A DNA stretch of 64,000 nucleotides from Dokdonia sp. PRO95 (GTDB lineage Bacteria > Bacteroidota > Bacteroidia > Flavobacteriales > Flavobacteriaceae): assembly GCF_000355805.1 (NCBI RefSeq), contig NZ_CM001837.1:199434-263433 (forward strand), read 5' to 3'. The notes beneath the pieces are model-generated. The model was not told the origin of the DNA. It saw only the letters and a list, made by a program, of their open reading frames with translations, and did not search any database. The position numbers and the translations under genes are program-made. This document shows, in pieces, positions 53,901-63,112 of this stretch; the first letter of the stretch is position 1; the number at the start of each line of letters is the position of its first letter.

Positions 53901-56219
53901 AAAACATTCCAAGCAAATATAATATCATCTGGAGAAGACTTTGTTCTAGCTGGTTACTTTAGCGGAGATGAACGTTACATTGAGTCCAATTATGGGATAG
54001 AAATAAATGAACAGAATAATAATTCTACACTAATATTTGCAATTGAGAAGAATGAAAACAATATTGGGTATAAGGCAATACAACTTGAAGTTGGAGAGAA
54101 TTTTACTAGCTCTACTACAAATAGCGTATTACAAAACCCAACCGACTTTCCATATTCCAGTAGCTGGGTAATTGACAGAAAGGATTTAAACGTATCTGCA
54201 ACAGGATCCCAGTACTCATATTCTGAAGCTGAAATTGCCTACTTTTTTGATCAAAACTACAATGAAAATAACACACATAATACACTCCTTATAAGAAACA
54301 AGCTTTTAGAATTCAAAACAGCATACCCATCCTTTGTGAGTGAATATGCAGGTTTACAGTATAACGAAAGTCAATTTGAAAACTGGTCAATGTGTGCAAC
54401 ATTCAAATCATTTGAGGAATTAGGCATTCCTAGGACATTTGAGGTTGATATTACCAATGAATTTTGTCAATGTGTCCAATATGACAATACAAATAATTCT
54501 CCAACCTATCCAGACTACAGGCATGAGTGCTCTCAAAATACTAATTCTCCATACTCAACAAGCGAACCTACAAGGAGAGAGTGGCTGGAATTATTTTATA
54601 GATACTTAAAGGATAGATCTTTTGAAATAACGGAAACTATTTCTAATGATATCTTAGATTATAATCAAGTTAATCCAGACTTAGTTTCTAGTGAAGAAAC
54701 TTTAGATATTATAAGAACAATTAATCTAGCTAGTCAAAACGATATTGCTTCAATGAGTTCATTAGCCATATTAAGGATTTTATCCAAAATTGCTAATGAA
54801 CCTTATGTCAGTGAAAATAATGACCTTAATAGAGATATGGAAGCAGCGGCTATTAAATTAATTCAGTACAGTAGTGAATTAATAGCTAAGGATATTATAC
54901 TTGGTATGGAATCCCCTAATATATATAATTCGTCCGTTTATCTCTACGAACAACTTTTCAGATCAATTGATGATGATTATCTATTTGGTCTAACAAATAA
55001 TAATAGAGAAAAGTTTATATCTGAGTGTACAAAGTTAATTTACAAAGATTCACAGTTCTTTGATACACGCCTAACAAGCTCTATAGAGGATATGGAAAAC
55101 AGGTTATTCATTTTTGAATACTCAAACTTCGTCAAAAGCTTAGGGATATTTATTGTTCAAACTGCGGAAGCTACTTCAGTTTTTGATGAAATTTCAGGGG
55201 TTTCAATTAATAATGAAATATTACATTATGATATCGATAAGGAATTCTTAGATACTGGTAAAATTTCCCTATCACAAACATTAGATTCTGGATGGTTTAC
55301 ACAACAGACATCATTTACCAATGATGATCTTCTACCTTTTGACTTGGTCACTTTCGTCAATAGGTCAAATCTTTCTTTGGTTAAAAGTTACACCGAAAAT
55401 CTAAAAGATTCTAGTCTACCCGTACCTGCTATAGCAATTGCTTATGCTTCACAAGCAGCTTCTAATGAAACTACATCTCAAGCTATTTATACCACGTTAG
55501 ACGTAATAGGATTGATTGGAAGTGGTGGCACCTTGGCAGGGGTAAGTGGATTATCAAAACTTCAAAAAATATATTTGATAGCAGATATTGGAAGTAGCGG
55601 TTTAAGTATTACATCAACTGCCTTGAGTGACAATGAGGCTAATGCGGAGGTTAGAAGCATATTAAATACCATATCAGGTATTACTGGAGTAGTTTCATTA
55701 GGAGATAATATATCTGGGTTCAAAAACTTGGTTGCTCAATCTAAAAATAAAATTAATTCTGGAGCTGATGTCGTACAACTTGTCGATGATATTGAATCAC
55801 TGCCTACTAAAATTGCTAATATGGATGATGTAGATATAACAAAACTTGTTACTAATTATCCTGACGTTACTGAAAATTACATTAAGCTTACTTTAAAAAA
55901 CATTAGTGATAAACTAATTGCTGGAGAAAATAACATCGATTTGATGAAAAATCAATTAGTAAGAGTTTTACAAAGTCGCAAAGCAGTAAATAATGGTTTT
56001 ATACAGTTAATTACCACTACATATCCTAACATTCTAAACAAGTACAATAATCTTCTCAGTACAGATGTTGAACAAGCTGCTAAGTTTCTAAATGACTTTT
56101 CAAATGCGGATACTTCAGTACTAGTCCAACTTAATAAAACAGGCAATGAATCTATTTTATTTGAAGCTTGGTTAAATTTCACAAATAAATATCCTAATAG
56201 AATATTCTCTTGTAATTAA
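50967..56219 (+). CDS. Large secreted TANFOR/Fn3/zincin protein of polymorphic-toxin architecture
   Basis: 1750 residues. Signal peptide to VVIAQQ; TANFOR-like N-terminus (about 20-280: FPVQVIPQTIPPRPVVLSDY, VRVQLILNDLTELNREVRLK); fibronectin III (about 285-375: NRSAELTWQGNFDHLDY); linker; then a zincin-like domain with HELGHGVFGLEH at 845-856, preceded by GFMPLKRQYGFVF and followed by DDFLMHEEN. The rest is low in GC and divergent, with a hydrophobic Gly/Ala region at about 1505-1590 (DVIGLIGSGGTLAGVSGL) resembling the pretoxin segment of Bacteroidota polymorphic toxins. The chain ends FEAWLNFTNKYPNR with no recognisable effector domain. The zincin may process the chain after export. No T9SS sorting tail was recognised. 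Confidence 0.78.
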   Translation: MKQYLLQLFFLLFAIQVVIAQQFPVQVIPQTIPPRPVVLSDYANASSVNDKVRVQLILNDLTELNREVRLKLFIEGQGINAQSNDVVVGATPIFLEGGVATTLGTAQLAPYFDLQNLQGISPGVYGNSLPEGSYSFCFEVYDLFTGNVVSAKTCTNFVLFDNDPPLLNLPLNAVGIQEMNPLNIVFQWTPRHINVSNVQYELIVSEIWDLNIDPQAAFLSSPPIFQTTTTQTTFIYDGLQPSLIPGKRYGWRVRAFAAAGAEEIGVFTNNGFSEIFYFDYQTQCDEPLFPDVEELTNRSAELTWQGNFDHLDYTVKYREKDAESEWYDLTTPQDYIEIDNLEPETTYEYKIQGNCMFGSYGETFIQEFTTLSDEASSYQGCAIEPEPILLENQERLTELFLYDNFTAGKFKVRVLEVENSTSPFKGKGYVTIPWLGFITIAAEFENIELNTDKELISGAVVTTYDPDWGNVLNTDGVFDDVFGNNGDVIQFDASDMVISDVQVSADGAITLIDNEGNSVPIVVGTPVVITDSTGNQWLVTNDGEVVELGPAAEGGVVTSENTNGVSSSGSVTAISSQDVVVTFTESGFYAFDPLPAGASSSLASEYNTISQASGGTYDVPYKAISDITGHTTDFLEGNVTFANGKTKSDLIFKTTEGTAIDTTWSGNTVSLSLTKQFEFGKTAILATVKPADSTGNYDVAGTADLWHMSPKTVNVTVVPINGSSTGTASQIQTELNTIYEKAGISFNVDLKDDFEVPANVWDIGPTTGSLDVGDSGVFSNYSPEENAIKNYYKDARDIEDDQYYMFVFNNVPIVNEDPSKNTQGFMPLKRQYGFVFNNSTTTMAHELGHGVFGLEHYTASGTDDFLMHEENITGTVLPHMDWQTIHAAGLQLYLFQGDSDGENYVSSGLFSKLNFGKNEDNTYTFLTPAAQYIVLPDSVKNVTKYYGYYGTSFLSSEEQFKEFMTVVPGTLKSFQVGNKTFQANIISSGEDFVLAGYFSGDERYIESNYGIEINEQNNNSTLIFAIEKNENNIGYKAIQLEVGENFTSSTTNSVLQNPTDFPYSSSWVIDRKDLNVSATGSQYSYSEAEIAYFFDQNYNENNTHNTLLIRNKLLEFKTAYPSFVSEYAGLQYNESQFENWSMCATFKSFEELGIPRTFEVDITNEFCQCVQYDNTNNSPTYPDYRHECSQNTNSPYSTSEPTRREWLELFYRYLKDRSFEITETISNDILDYNQVNPDLVSSEETLDIIRTINLASQNDIASMSSLAILRILSKIANEPYVSENNDLNRDMEAAAIKLIQYSSELIAKDIILGMESPNIYNSSVYLYEQLFRSIDDDYLFGLTNNNREKFISECTKLIYKDSQFFDTRLTSSIEDMENRLFIFEYSNFVKSLGIFIVQTAEATSVFDEISGVSINNEILHYDIDKEFLDTGKISLSQTLDSGWFTQQTSFTNDDLLPFDLVTFVNRSNLSLVKSYTENLKDSSLPVPAIAIAYASQAASNETTSQAIYTTLDVIGLIGSGGTLAGVSGLSKLQKIYLIADIGSSGLSITSTALSDNEANAEVRSILNTISGITGVVSLGDNISGFKNLVAQSKNKINSGADVVQLVDDIESLPTKIANMDDVDITKLVTNYPDVTENYIKLTLKNISDKLIAGENNIDLMKNQLVRVLQSRKAVNNGFIQLITTTYPNILNKYNNLLSTDVEQAAKFLNDFSNADTSVLVQLNKTGNESILFEAWLNFTNKYPNRIFSCN

Positions 56220-56226
56220 TAATATT

Positions 56227-57111
56227 ATGAATAAAATTAAATTATTATTACTTGTTTTTCTTCTCTTCAGTTTTGGAGCTAACTCTCAGTGTTGGCTATC
56301 AGATTTAACAGCAGAATTAACTAGTGGTTCAGTGGAATTTAAAGCGTTAATTAAGTCTAATAATGAAGGTATTAACGCATATAGAATTTTACATTCAGCT
56401 GGTAGGTCGGGCCTGAGAACTACACCTGAAGCTTTAGCAAGTTTATCTACAATTTTATCTAATACTAAAGCTCAAAATATTTTAGGAAATGAAATGAATA
56501 CTATTTTGACAAAATTTGCGCAAACTCATTCAACTTCATTTTACAATAGAATGGCTTTTAAAGATCATTTAAATCTTCTTAATTCTCAAATAAATAAATA
56601 TGAAGGTATTCCCGGTTTCAATAAAAGTATTCGAGATCCTTTAAACAATGCTAATACAAATGTACAAGATGGCTTTTGGCACACTTTAAAGGATATGGAA
56701 GCCCGAAATATACCTCCATCACATATCAAAAAAGTCGATATGCAATTTGACAGCGCAGAATTACCTTGTACATATTGTAAATTTGATTTGGAACTTAATA
56801 CAAATAGCCCTATAAAATATTTAGAATATAAGAGCTATCAAGACGCAAGTAAAATATCTAAAAATCAGTTTCTCAACTATTTAGCTAGTATCGATAATTT
56901 TGATCAATTAAATTATGTCTTTAGCAGTCAAAAACTATCCGTTACACAGGCTCAAGATGGCTTAAAGTTATTTTTAAAAAATAATGAAATAGATATTATT
57001 GATAATTTGAATGAATCACTCAAATTAGAAATTACTTTAAGCGAAGCTTCAATTAGTTTGACTACTTCACAGATTAATTATATCGCAAATAAAATTACAA
57101 CAATATTCTAA
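56227..57111 (+). CDS. Secreted nuclease-like protein, candidate effector
   Basis: 294 residues with its own signal peptide (MNKIKLLLLVFLLFSFGANS). Residues about 30-80 (EFKALIKSNNEGINAYRIL, then GRSGLRTTPEALASLSTIL) look like the linker that precedes effector domains in Bacteroidota polymorphic toxins. The C-terminal part has D187 in CKFDLELN and E200-x-K202 in YLEYKSY, spaced as in PD-(D/E)xK nucleases, plus a C181-C184 pair. It starts 7 bases after the zincin protein and its stop overlaps the start of the next gene (TAATG). Nuclease activity is inferred from the motif only. Confidence 0.6.
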   Translation: MNKIKLLLLVFLLFSFGANSQCWLSDLTAELTSGSVEFKALIKSNNEGINAYRILHSAGRSGLRTTPEALASLSTILSNTKAQNILGNEMNTILTKFAQTHSTSFYNRMAFKDHLNLLNSQINKYEGIPGFNKSIRDPLNNANTNVQDGFWHTLKDMEARNIPPSHIKKVDMQFDSAELPCTYCKFDLELNTNSPIKYLEYKSYQDASKISKNQFLNYLASIDNFDQLNYVFSSQKLSVTQAQDGLKLFLKNNEIDIIDNLNESLKLEITLSEASISLTTSQINYIANKITTIF

Positions 57112-58202
57112 TGGTAATTATAGAAAATGTTTCCGACTTCAAAGTCAACAGTGATTCGTTAATCACTATGCATGGAAAAATGACGTCTCGTAGGTTGCAA
57201 ATCTGGAATAACATCCATAATTATTGTACTGAGATCTTTGATAATAGGATAATACCTACTATTAAATTTCAAGACATTGACAATGTATGGATTTACACAC
57301 CTCAAAAAACATTCAATTATTGTATTTCTAAAGATAAAATATCCAAATCATATGAGCACTTTGTTCCTCAAGTAGATATAGATGGAGTTTTAATTGGTCA
57401 TCATTTAGAAGATGATGACAACAAAATTTCTGCTATTGACGAGGTCACTGGATCAACTCTTTGGAAAACTAAGTATAAAAACTCAGGCTTTATATCTCAG
57501 AATCTCAATAATGAGTTCATATTTATAAATAGCGATGAGGAAATGAAACGAGATAAGCTCATTTCCATAAACGTTAAATCTGGTACTGAAAACTGGATTT
57601 ACTCATTGGATAAGACACAAAGCCTTCATAACAATCTTAACCACGCATCAACTCTGGCATTTGTAAAAATAATTTGTGAAGAAAACGATATAATATGGAT
57701 TGCTATTAACACTGGTTCACTATATGGAATTTCAAGAAAAAATGGAGCGTTACTATATTCTTTTCCACAGAGTTCGACTAAAGGAAAAGACAAAGATGTA
57801 GAACCCTATTCTTCTTTTGGACAGCAAACTATATATGATAAAAACAGAAAAATTATTGTAAGTCCTAATGGCAAGTTTTGTTCATTAGTTAACCTGTCCC
57901 AATCTAGCCCTTTCATCACAATTAAGGAGATTGACTACGCTTCATATACTACGGTGTTTTTGAATAAAACAGCAGGTATCTTTAACGATAATATTTTCTT
58001 TTTTGAGGGAGGAGACAGCAATCTATATGGGATATATAATTTCATTAATAATAAAATCATATCTCTCAAAACTATAGAGATTGTTAAAGACAAATTCCCC
58101 GCAATTAGAAAAATGGATGTCTCAAATGGCATTATTTATATCCTTGATCATTTTTATTCATTACACATTTACTATGATTCTAAAGAAAATCATATATCAT
58201 AA
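57111..58202 (+). CDS. Cytosolic PQQ-like beta-propeller protein, candidate immunity protein
   Basis: 363 residues and no signal peptide, unlike every other protein of this operon. Propeller repeats of the outer-membrane-BamB/PQQ type are visible: ISAIDEVTGSTLWKTKY, LISINVKSGTENWIYSLD, SLYGISRKNGALLYSFP and GIIYILDHFYSL. The start overlaps the stop of the nuclease-like gene, so the two should be made in fixed proportion. A cytosolic protein coupled to a putative secreted toxin is the classic immunity-gene position; the immunity role is inferred. DNA is AT-rich like the toxin gene. Confidence 0.65.
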   Translation: MVIIENVSDFKVNSDSLITMHGKMTSRRLQIWNNIHNYCTEIFDNRIIPTIKFQDIDNVWIYTPQKTFNYCISKDKISKSYEHFVPQVDIDGVLIGHHLEDDDNKISAIDEVTGSTLWKTKYKNSGFISQNLNNEFIFINSDEEMKRDKLISINVKSGTENWIYSLDKTQSLHNNLNHASTLAFVKIICEENDIIWIAINTGSLYGISRKNGALLYSFPQSSTKGKDKDVEPYSSFGQQTIYDKNRKIIVSPNGKFCSLVNLSQSSPFITIKEIDYASYTTVFLNKTAGIFNDNIFFFEGGDSNLYGIYNFINNKIISLKTIEIVKDKFPAIRKMDVSNGIIYILDHFYSLHIYYDSKENHIS

Positions 58203-58211
58203 CCAAGCTTT

Positions 58212-61200
58212 ATGAAAACCAAAACCCACATATTCACCCTTCTCGCATTCCTACTGTGTACTGTGACCTTTGCTTCAACGGGCAAAGACACTCTTGCGGT
58301 AGGGAAACGCACACGTACTTTTGCTACAGCTCCTGTAGCAAGTACGATCTCTGCAAATACAGAAGCGTTGCGCATTTCCAAGAAATCGTTACAACCGGCC
58401 AATTTTAAAACAAGGTCATTTGCTGCGCTTGATGAGAAGATAGATGTTGAATATGAGCTCATGGAAAACACCTATCGCTCTGAGTTTTCTAACTCTTACT
58501 TTAATGAACTGTATCCAATTTCAGAGAATGACAGTACATATTTACAAGAAGTAAAAGCAAAAGCTATTGCTGTATTTAACCGGTTAGATGAGACTGGTAA
58601 TGTTGTTGATATACTTAGTATTGAAACCCTATTAGATTTAGTTAACCCTCTTGAACCAATTGAATTTCCAATAGGTCTGAGTAAAACAATTGCAGGGTCT
58701 ACTTACATAGTGGGCATAAGTGATGCTGCTTTCTACCCCACCTATACGGAACTTACAATATTTGTTCGTATTACAATACCTCAGTCTGATGGGCAAGGAG
58801 CGCAAAAACAGCTATTTTTTGGGGCTACAGGTATTAAGATATCTAATGATGGAGGACTATTAGGCGATACAAACCTCGCTCTTCTAGGCGATTATCCTAT
58901 CCCTATTAGTGGTGGGAATGGGGCACTTGTTATAAAAGGTGGTTTTAACCTTGAAACAGGAGATATTGCTGACAAAACGTATGTTACTATAGACTGCGAT
59001 GGGTTCAAAGAACTTAGTATAAATGCACAGGTTCAATTTTCAAGGAATCTTGTTGTACCGCTCAAACCGGATTATACCGTAGACAATTCTAATTATGAAG
59101 GCACGTCTATTAAAAAAAGAGTAGGAGCTGATTTTGAAATTGTTGTCTCAGATTGGAATGATATTATGGGGGAAGTCACTATACCCCGATTTGCACTTAA
59201 ATCTCAAGAAACAGAAAATGAAGGTAGTGCAAAAAGAAGCTTCGTTTTTGAGGTAAATACAGCTGTATTCGATTTTAGTGATATTAGAAATGCTGACAAT
59301 ATAGTATGGCCTCCTGAATATGAACAAGACTATCTAGACACTGATTCCCCAGAACTATGGAAAGGCGTGTACGTTCAATCGTTAACCGTCTCCCTACCCG
59401 AGCAGTTTAAACGTAAGGGAAGTACAGAACGTATCGAACTTAGCGCATCAAATCTATTAATCGACGGTCAAGGTGTCTCTGGAGATTTCTCGGCAGATAA
59501 TATATTACCACTAAATGAAGGTTCGGCCTCAAAATGGCAATTTTCTGTAGATCATATAGAAGCATCCTTTATTGCAAATAATTTTACAAGAGCAGAGTTC
59601 AGAGGTGCCATTGTCCTCCCGATATCAGAAGAAGTTACAGATGAAGATGTAGCAAACCAGCAAGAAAATTCGAGTAATGAGAATACTCCAAGCGCCGCAC
59701 TCGCTTACGAAGGTTTAATCAATCCTGCTACTGATGAATATACCCTCACGGCAAGCCCCACAACGGCTATTAAATTCAATGTATGGAAAGCGACAGCTAC
59801 CATTGCTTCTAATTCTTACGTTCGCTTTACCGTTGCAGAAAATAAGTTTAAACCAGAAGCGATGCTTCATGGAAGCATGGGAATCTATGCAGATAATAGT
59901 GACCCACCAGGTGAAGGAGTACCAGAAACCCCTCCAGATCCTAATGCTAAGAAAACTGTAGAGTTTGAAGGAGTCACATTTGAAAGTCTGCACCTAAAAA
60001 CAGATTCCCCTATTTTTAGTGTGGCTTATTTGGGGTATGAAGGTGAGGTTAAACTCGCTAACTTTCCAATATCAATAGGTGATATAGAACTTACTACCAC
60101 AGATAATACGGCAAAATTAGAATTTGACTTAATGCTTAATCTGCAGGAGGATGCTTTTGGCGCTTCCACGCGTCTAGCAGTTAATGGAACTTTTGGCGAA
60201 GATGAAGGAATCACTAGATGGAAATACCAAAACATTACATTCTCTGAGATTTCTATAAATGCAGATATAGGAGGCGCAGAGTTTGAGGGAAGTATCACAT
60301 TAATGGATAACGACCCTACTTATGGAGATGGATTCCAAGGAAATCTTACTGCTAGATTTAAAGGAATGGGTTCTGAAAAAGTTACCGTTTCTGCAAATGC
60401 TATATTTGGTAAAACAGAGTTTAGATATTGGTATGTAGATGCCCTAGCAGATGGATTAAATGTTGAGACAGGAACGGGCTTCACCATCAAAGGTTTTGGT
60501 GGAGGTGCTTTTTATCGAATGAAGAAAGCTGGCTTTAGCTCTAGCTTTACAGCTTCTGGATCAGAGTATGTCCCAGACCTTGATTCTGGACTTGGAATTA
60601 AGGCTATGATTTTATTTGCTACTACAGGTACTTCAAGAGCTTTAAATGGTGGTGCTGGTTTTGAAATTGCTTTCAATAGCTCTGGCGGTCTTAACCGTAT
60701 TAGTATTTATGGAGAGGGTCACGTCATGCAAGATTTTGATATTCCTAATCCCGCTGCTAAGCTTAAAGGAACGCTCGCAGAAGTAGTACAAAATGAAGCA
60801 GGTTTTTCTGATGCTGTTCTTGATCAGCTTAAAGAAACCAATCTTGTCGAAGTGTCAAAACAAGTATATCCAGATAACGTAGCTGGAGAAGTGGGTCTTA
60901 ATGCATATGCTGCCATAGAGTATGACTTTACAACAAGTACACTACACGGTACTTTTGATCTTTACATCGATGCTGCTGGAGGTCTTTTTAGAGGCCGTGC
61001 ATCTGGCAATAGAGCTGGATGGGCAGTCTTGCACTTTGCACCGGACACTTGGTATGTACATATGGGTACCCCTACAGATAGATTAGGTCTCAAGGTGGGT
61101 ATAGGTGGTGCCTCTATTGAAAGTGGAGGTTATTTTATGCTAGGAGATAACATACCTGCAAGTCCACCGCCACCAGCAGTTGTTGCAGATATCTTGGGGG

Positions 61201-63110
61201 TACAACTAGCCGAACTAGATTCTATGCGGGATGAAAATGCGCTAGGAAATGGCCGTGGCTTTGCCTTTGGAACAGACTTTAGTTTAGACACTGGAGATAT
61301 AAGCTTCTTGATATTTTATGCAAGACTTCAAGCAGGTGTTGGTTTTGATATCATGGTAAAAGATTATGGTACTGCCGAGTGTAACGGCAGTGGTCAAATA
61401 GGTCTAAACGGCTGGTATGCAAATGGACAAGCTTATGCATATTTGCAAGGAGAACTAGGAGTTAAAGTACGCCTCTTATTTATTAAAAAAGATATTCCTA
61501 TAATAAGTGCTGGACTCGCAGTATTAATGCAAGCAAAACTACCTAACCCTGTTTGGTTTAGAGGATATGCTGGTGGGCATTTTAGTGTTCTAGGTGGTCT
61601 TGTAAAAGGAAGGTTTAGACTAAAAGTTGAACTTGGGGAGCAATGCGAATTTGTAGATGGAGCACCTTTAGGCGGTCTCAAAATTATTGCAGATATTCAA
61701 CCTGGTGATAACACTTCTAATGTAGATGTTTTTACAGCTCCACAAGTTGGTTTTAATATGCGTGTTAATCACATATTTGAGCTAGAGGATGAACAAGGAA
61801 CTTTTACGTACCGTATTAAATTAAAAGAGTTTGAAGTAACAAATGCTGGGGTTCCTCTTGTAGGTACTACAGAGTGGAATGATAATAATGATCTCTTAAC
61901 ATTTGTACCTGATGATATACTCCCTCCAACCACAGATTTACAGATAAAGGTATCTGTAAACTTTGAAGAACGCGTGAATGGTGTATGGCGAATACTTACT
62001 GATAATGGACAAGAAGCGGTAGAAACAGAGATTCGTAGCTTTACTACAGGTGAAGCTCCAGACTACATCCCGCTTTCTAACATTGCATATATGTATCCTA
62101 CCATAGATCAAAAGTTTGTGCATAAGGATGAATATGGACAAGCGTTTGTACAGTTAAAAACAGGTCAAGATTATCTTTTTGAAAATCTCGAGGGCTACAC
62201 TCAAAAGGCATACTTTGTTTCAGATCAAGGAAGTGAAGATGTAACTATAGGCTATAATAACTCAGATAACAAGGTGTTTTTAAATATGCCTACCATGAGT
62301 GACAACTTAGATTACACCTTAACTATGGTCACAGAGCCCATATCCTCAGAAACTCAAGGAAGTTTAACGGAAACATTTACAGAGCAAAACTTAGGTGAAG
62401 ATACTGAAGTAGAGGTACGCGAAGTAACCTTAGGACAAACGGTAATTAATGCAGAGGCTGTAGAGATGCTTTCTTTTGACTTTCATACAAGTGTGTATAG
62501 CACATTTGCTGCAAAACTGGCATCTAAAGCATATACACAACCTATGGTTGAGATTATATACTCAGATGTGCATGCACTACACACAAAGTCTAATGAAACA
62601 GAACGTTTTAATCTTGAAGAGGTAGAAGGCACAGAACTTACTAACTATGCTCCTATGATGCGCATAGAAGCAGATTTAAGTAACAATACTTATTATCAAA
62701 ATGAAATCTATCCTTTAATTTACCAGAATTACCCTATCAGTAATTTTACTGTAAATAGAGATGTCTCAGACTTAGGATTGCCTCCAGTAAAAGCTATGGA
62801 TCTTTTAGAGTGGTATCCAGTTTATACCACTACAGAGCCTAATAATTATTTATTAAGAGAGCGCATCCCTTTCAGGTATTTATTGCCACTCACCTTCAAG
62901 GAAGATTTTATTGATATTCAATATAAGATAACCAATGCATATCTAAATAATTCATCGCAATATGCGCAACACATTGCTCAATATGACTACATCATAAACG
63001 GCATATTCCCATATATAAAACAAGGTAATTACAATACTAAAATTAAGTATGTACTTCCCGATGGAACCGTAACAAGTATCACAGATTACATGTACAACAA
63101 GCCCAATTAA
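58212..63110 (+). CDS. Very large secreted protein of unknown function
   Basis: 1632 residues with signal peptide MKTKTHIFTLLAFLLCTVTFA. I do not recognise a family. The middle (about 200-1100) is dominated by long beta strands with recurrent sequence such as FEGVTFESLHLKTDSPIFSV and YQNITFSEISINADIGGAEF, suggesting a repeated beta-solenoid or lipid-transfer-like sheet (each strand pair ends in EFEGxI / EYEGEV). A Gly-rich stretch (about 790-1100) and an Ig-like C-terminal part (about 1170-1310: FTYRIKLKEFEV, TTEWNDNNDLLTFVPDD) follow. It lies 9 bases after the propeller gene and 2 bases before the next. Base composition returns to that of the operon's start. Confidence 0.7.
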   Translation: MKTKTHIFTLLAFLLCTVTFASTGKDTLAVGKRTRTFATAPVASTISANTEALRISKKSLQPANFKTRSFAALDEKIDVEYELMENTYRSEFSNSYFNELYPISENDSTYLQEVKAKAIAVFNRLDETGNVVDILSIETLLDLVNPLEPIEFPIGLSKTIAGSTYIVGISDAAFYPTYTELTIFVRITIPQSDGQGAQKQLFFGATGIKISNDGGLLGDTNLALLGDYPIPISGGNGALVIKGGFNLETGDIADKTYVTIDCDGFKELSINAQVQFSRNLVVPLKPDYTVDNSNYEGTSIKKRVGADFEIVVSDWNDIMGEVTIPRFALKSQETENEGSAKRSFVFEVNTAVFDFSDIRNADNIVWPPEYEQDYLDTDSPELWKGVYVQSLTVSLPEQFKRKGSTERIELSASNLLIDGQGVSGDFSADNILPLNEGSASKWQFSVDHIEASFIANNFTRAEFRGAIVLPISEEVTDEDVANQQENSSNENTPSAALAYEGLINPATDEYTLTASPTTAIKFNVWKATATIASNSYVRFTVAENKFKPEAMLHGSMGIYADNSDPPGEGVPETPPDPNAKKTVEFEGVTFESLHLKTDSPIFSVAYLGYEGEVKLANFPISIGDIELTTTDNTAKLEFDLMLNLQEDAFGASTRLAVNGTFGEDEGITRWKYQNITFSEISINADIGGAEFEGSITLMDNDPTYGDGFQGNLTARFKGMGSEKVTVSANAIFGKTEFRYWYVDALADGLNVETGTGFTIKGFGGGAFYRMKKAGFSSSFTASGSEYVPDLDSGLGIKAMILFATTGTSRALNGGAGFEIAFNSSGGLNRISIYGEGHVMQDFDIPNPAAKLKGTLAEVVQNEAGFSDAVLDQLKETNLVEVSKQVYPDNVAGEVGLNAYAAIEYDFTTSTLHGTFDLYIDAAGGLFRGRASGNRAGWAVLHFAPDTWYVHMGTPTDRLGLKVGIGGASIESGGYFMLGDNIPASPPPPAVVADILGVQLAELDSMRDENALGNGRGFAFGTDFSLDTGDISFLIFYARLQAGVGFDIMVKDYGTAECNGSGQIGLNGWYANGQAYAYLQGELGVKVRLLFIKKDIPIISAGLAVLMQAKLPNPVWFRGYAGGHFSVLGGLVKGRFRLKVELGEQCEFVDGAPLGGLKIIADIQPGDNTSNVDVFTAPQVGFNMRVNHIFELEDEQGTFTYRIKLKEFEVTNAGVPLVGTTEWNDNNDLLTFVPDDILPPTTDLQIKVSVNFEERVNGVWRILTDNGQEAVETEIRSFTTGEAPDYIPLSNIAYMYPTIDQKFVHKDEYGQAFVQLKTGQDYLFENLEGYTQKAYFVSDQGSEDVTIGYNNSDNKVFLNMPTMSDNLDYTLTMVTEPISSETQGSLTETFTEQNLGEDTEVEVREVTLGQTVINAEAVEMLSFDFHTSVYSTFAAKLASKAYTQPMVEIIYSDVHALHTKSNETERFNLEEVEGTELTNYAPMMRIEADLSNNTYYQNEIYPLIYQNYPISNFTVNRDVSDLGLPPVKAMDLLEWYPVYTTTEPNNYLLRERIPFRYLLPLTFKEDFIDIQYKITNAYLNNSSQYAQHIAQYDYIINGIFPYIKQGNYNTKIKYVLPDGTVTSITDYMYNKPN

Positions 63111-63112
63111 CA

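Noticed and set aside
56227-57111. Frameshift joining the 1750-residue protein to the nuclease-like protein
   Set aside because: The large gene ends in consecutive in-frame stops and the next gene has a complete signal peptide, so two separate exported chains are more likely than a sequencing break.
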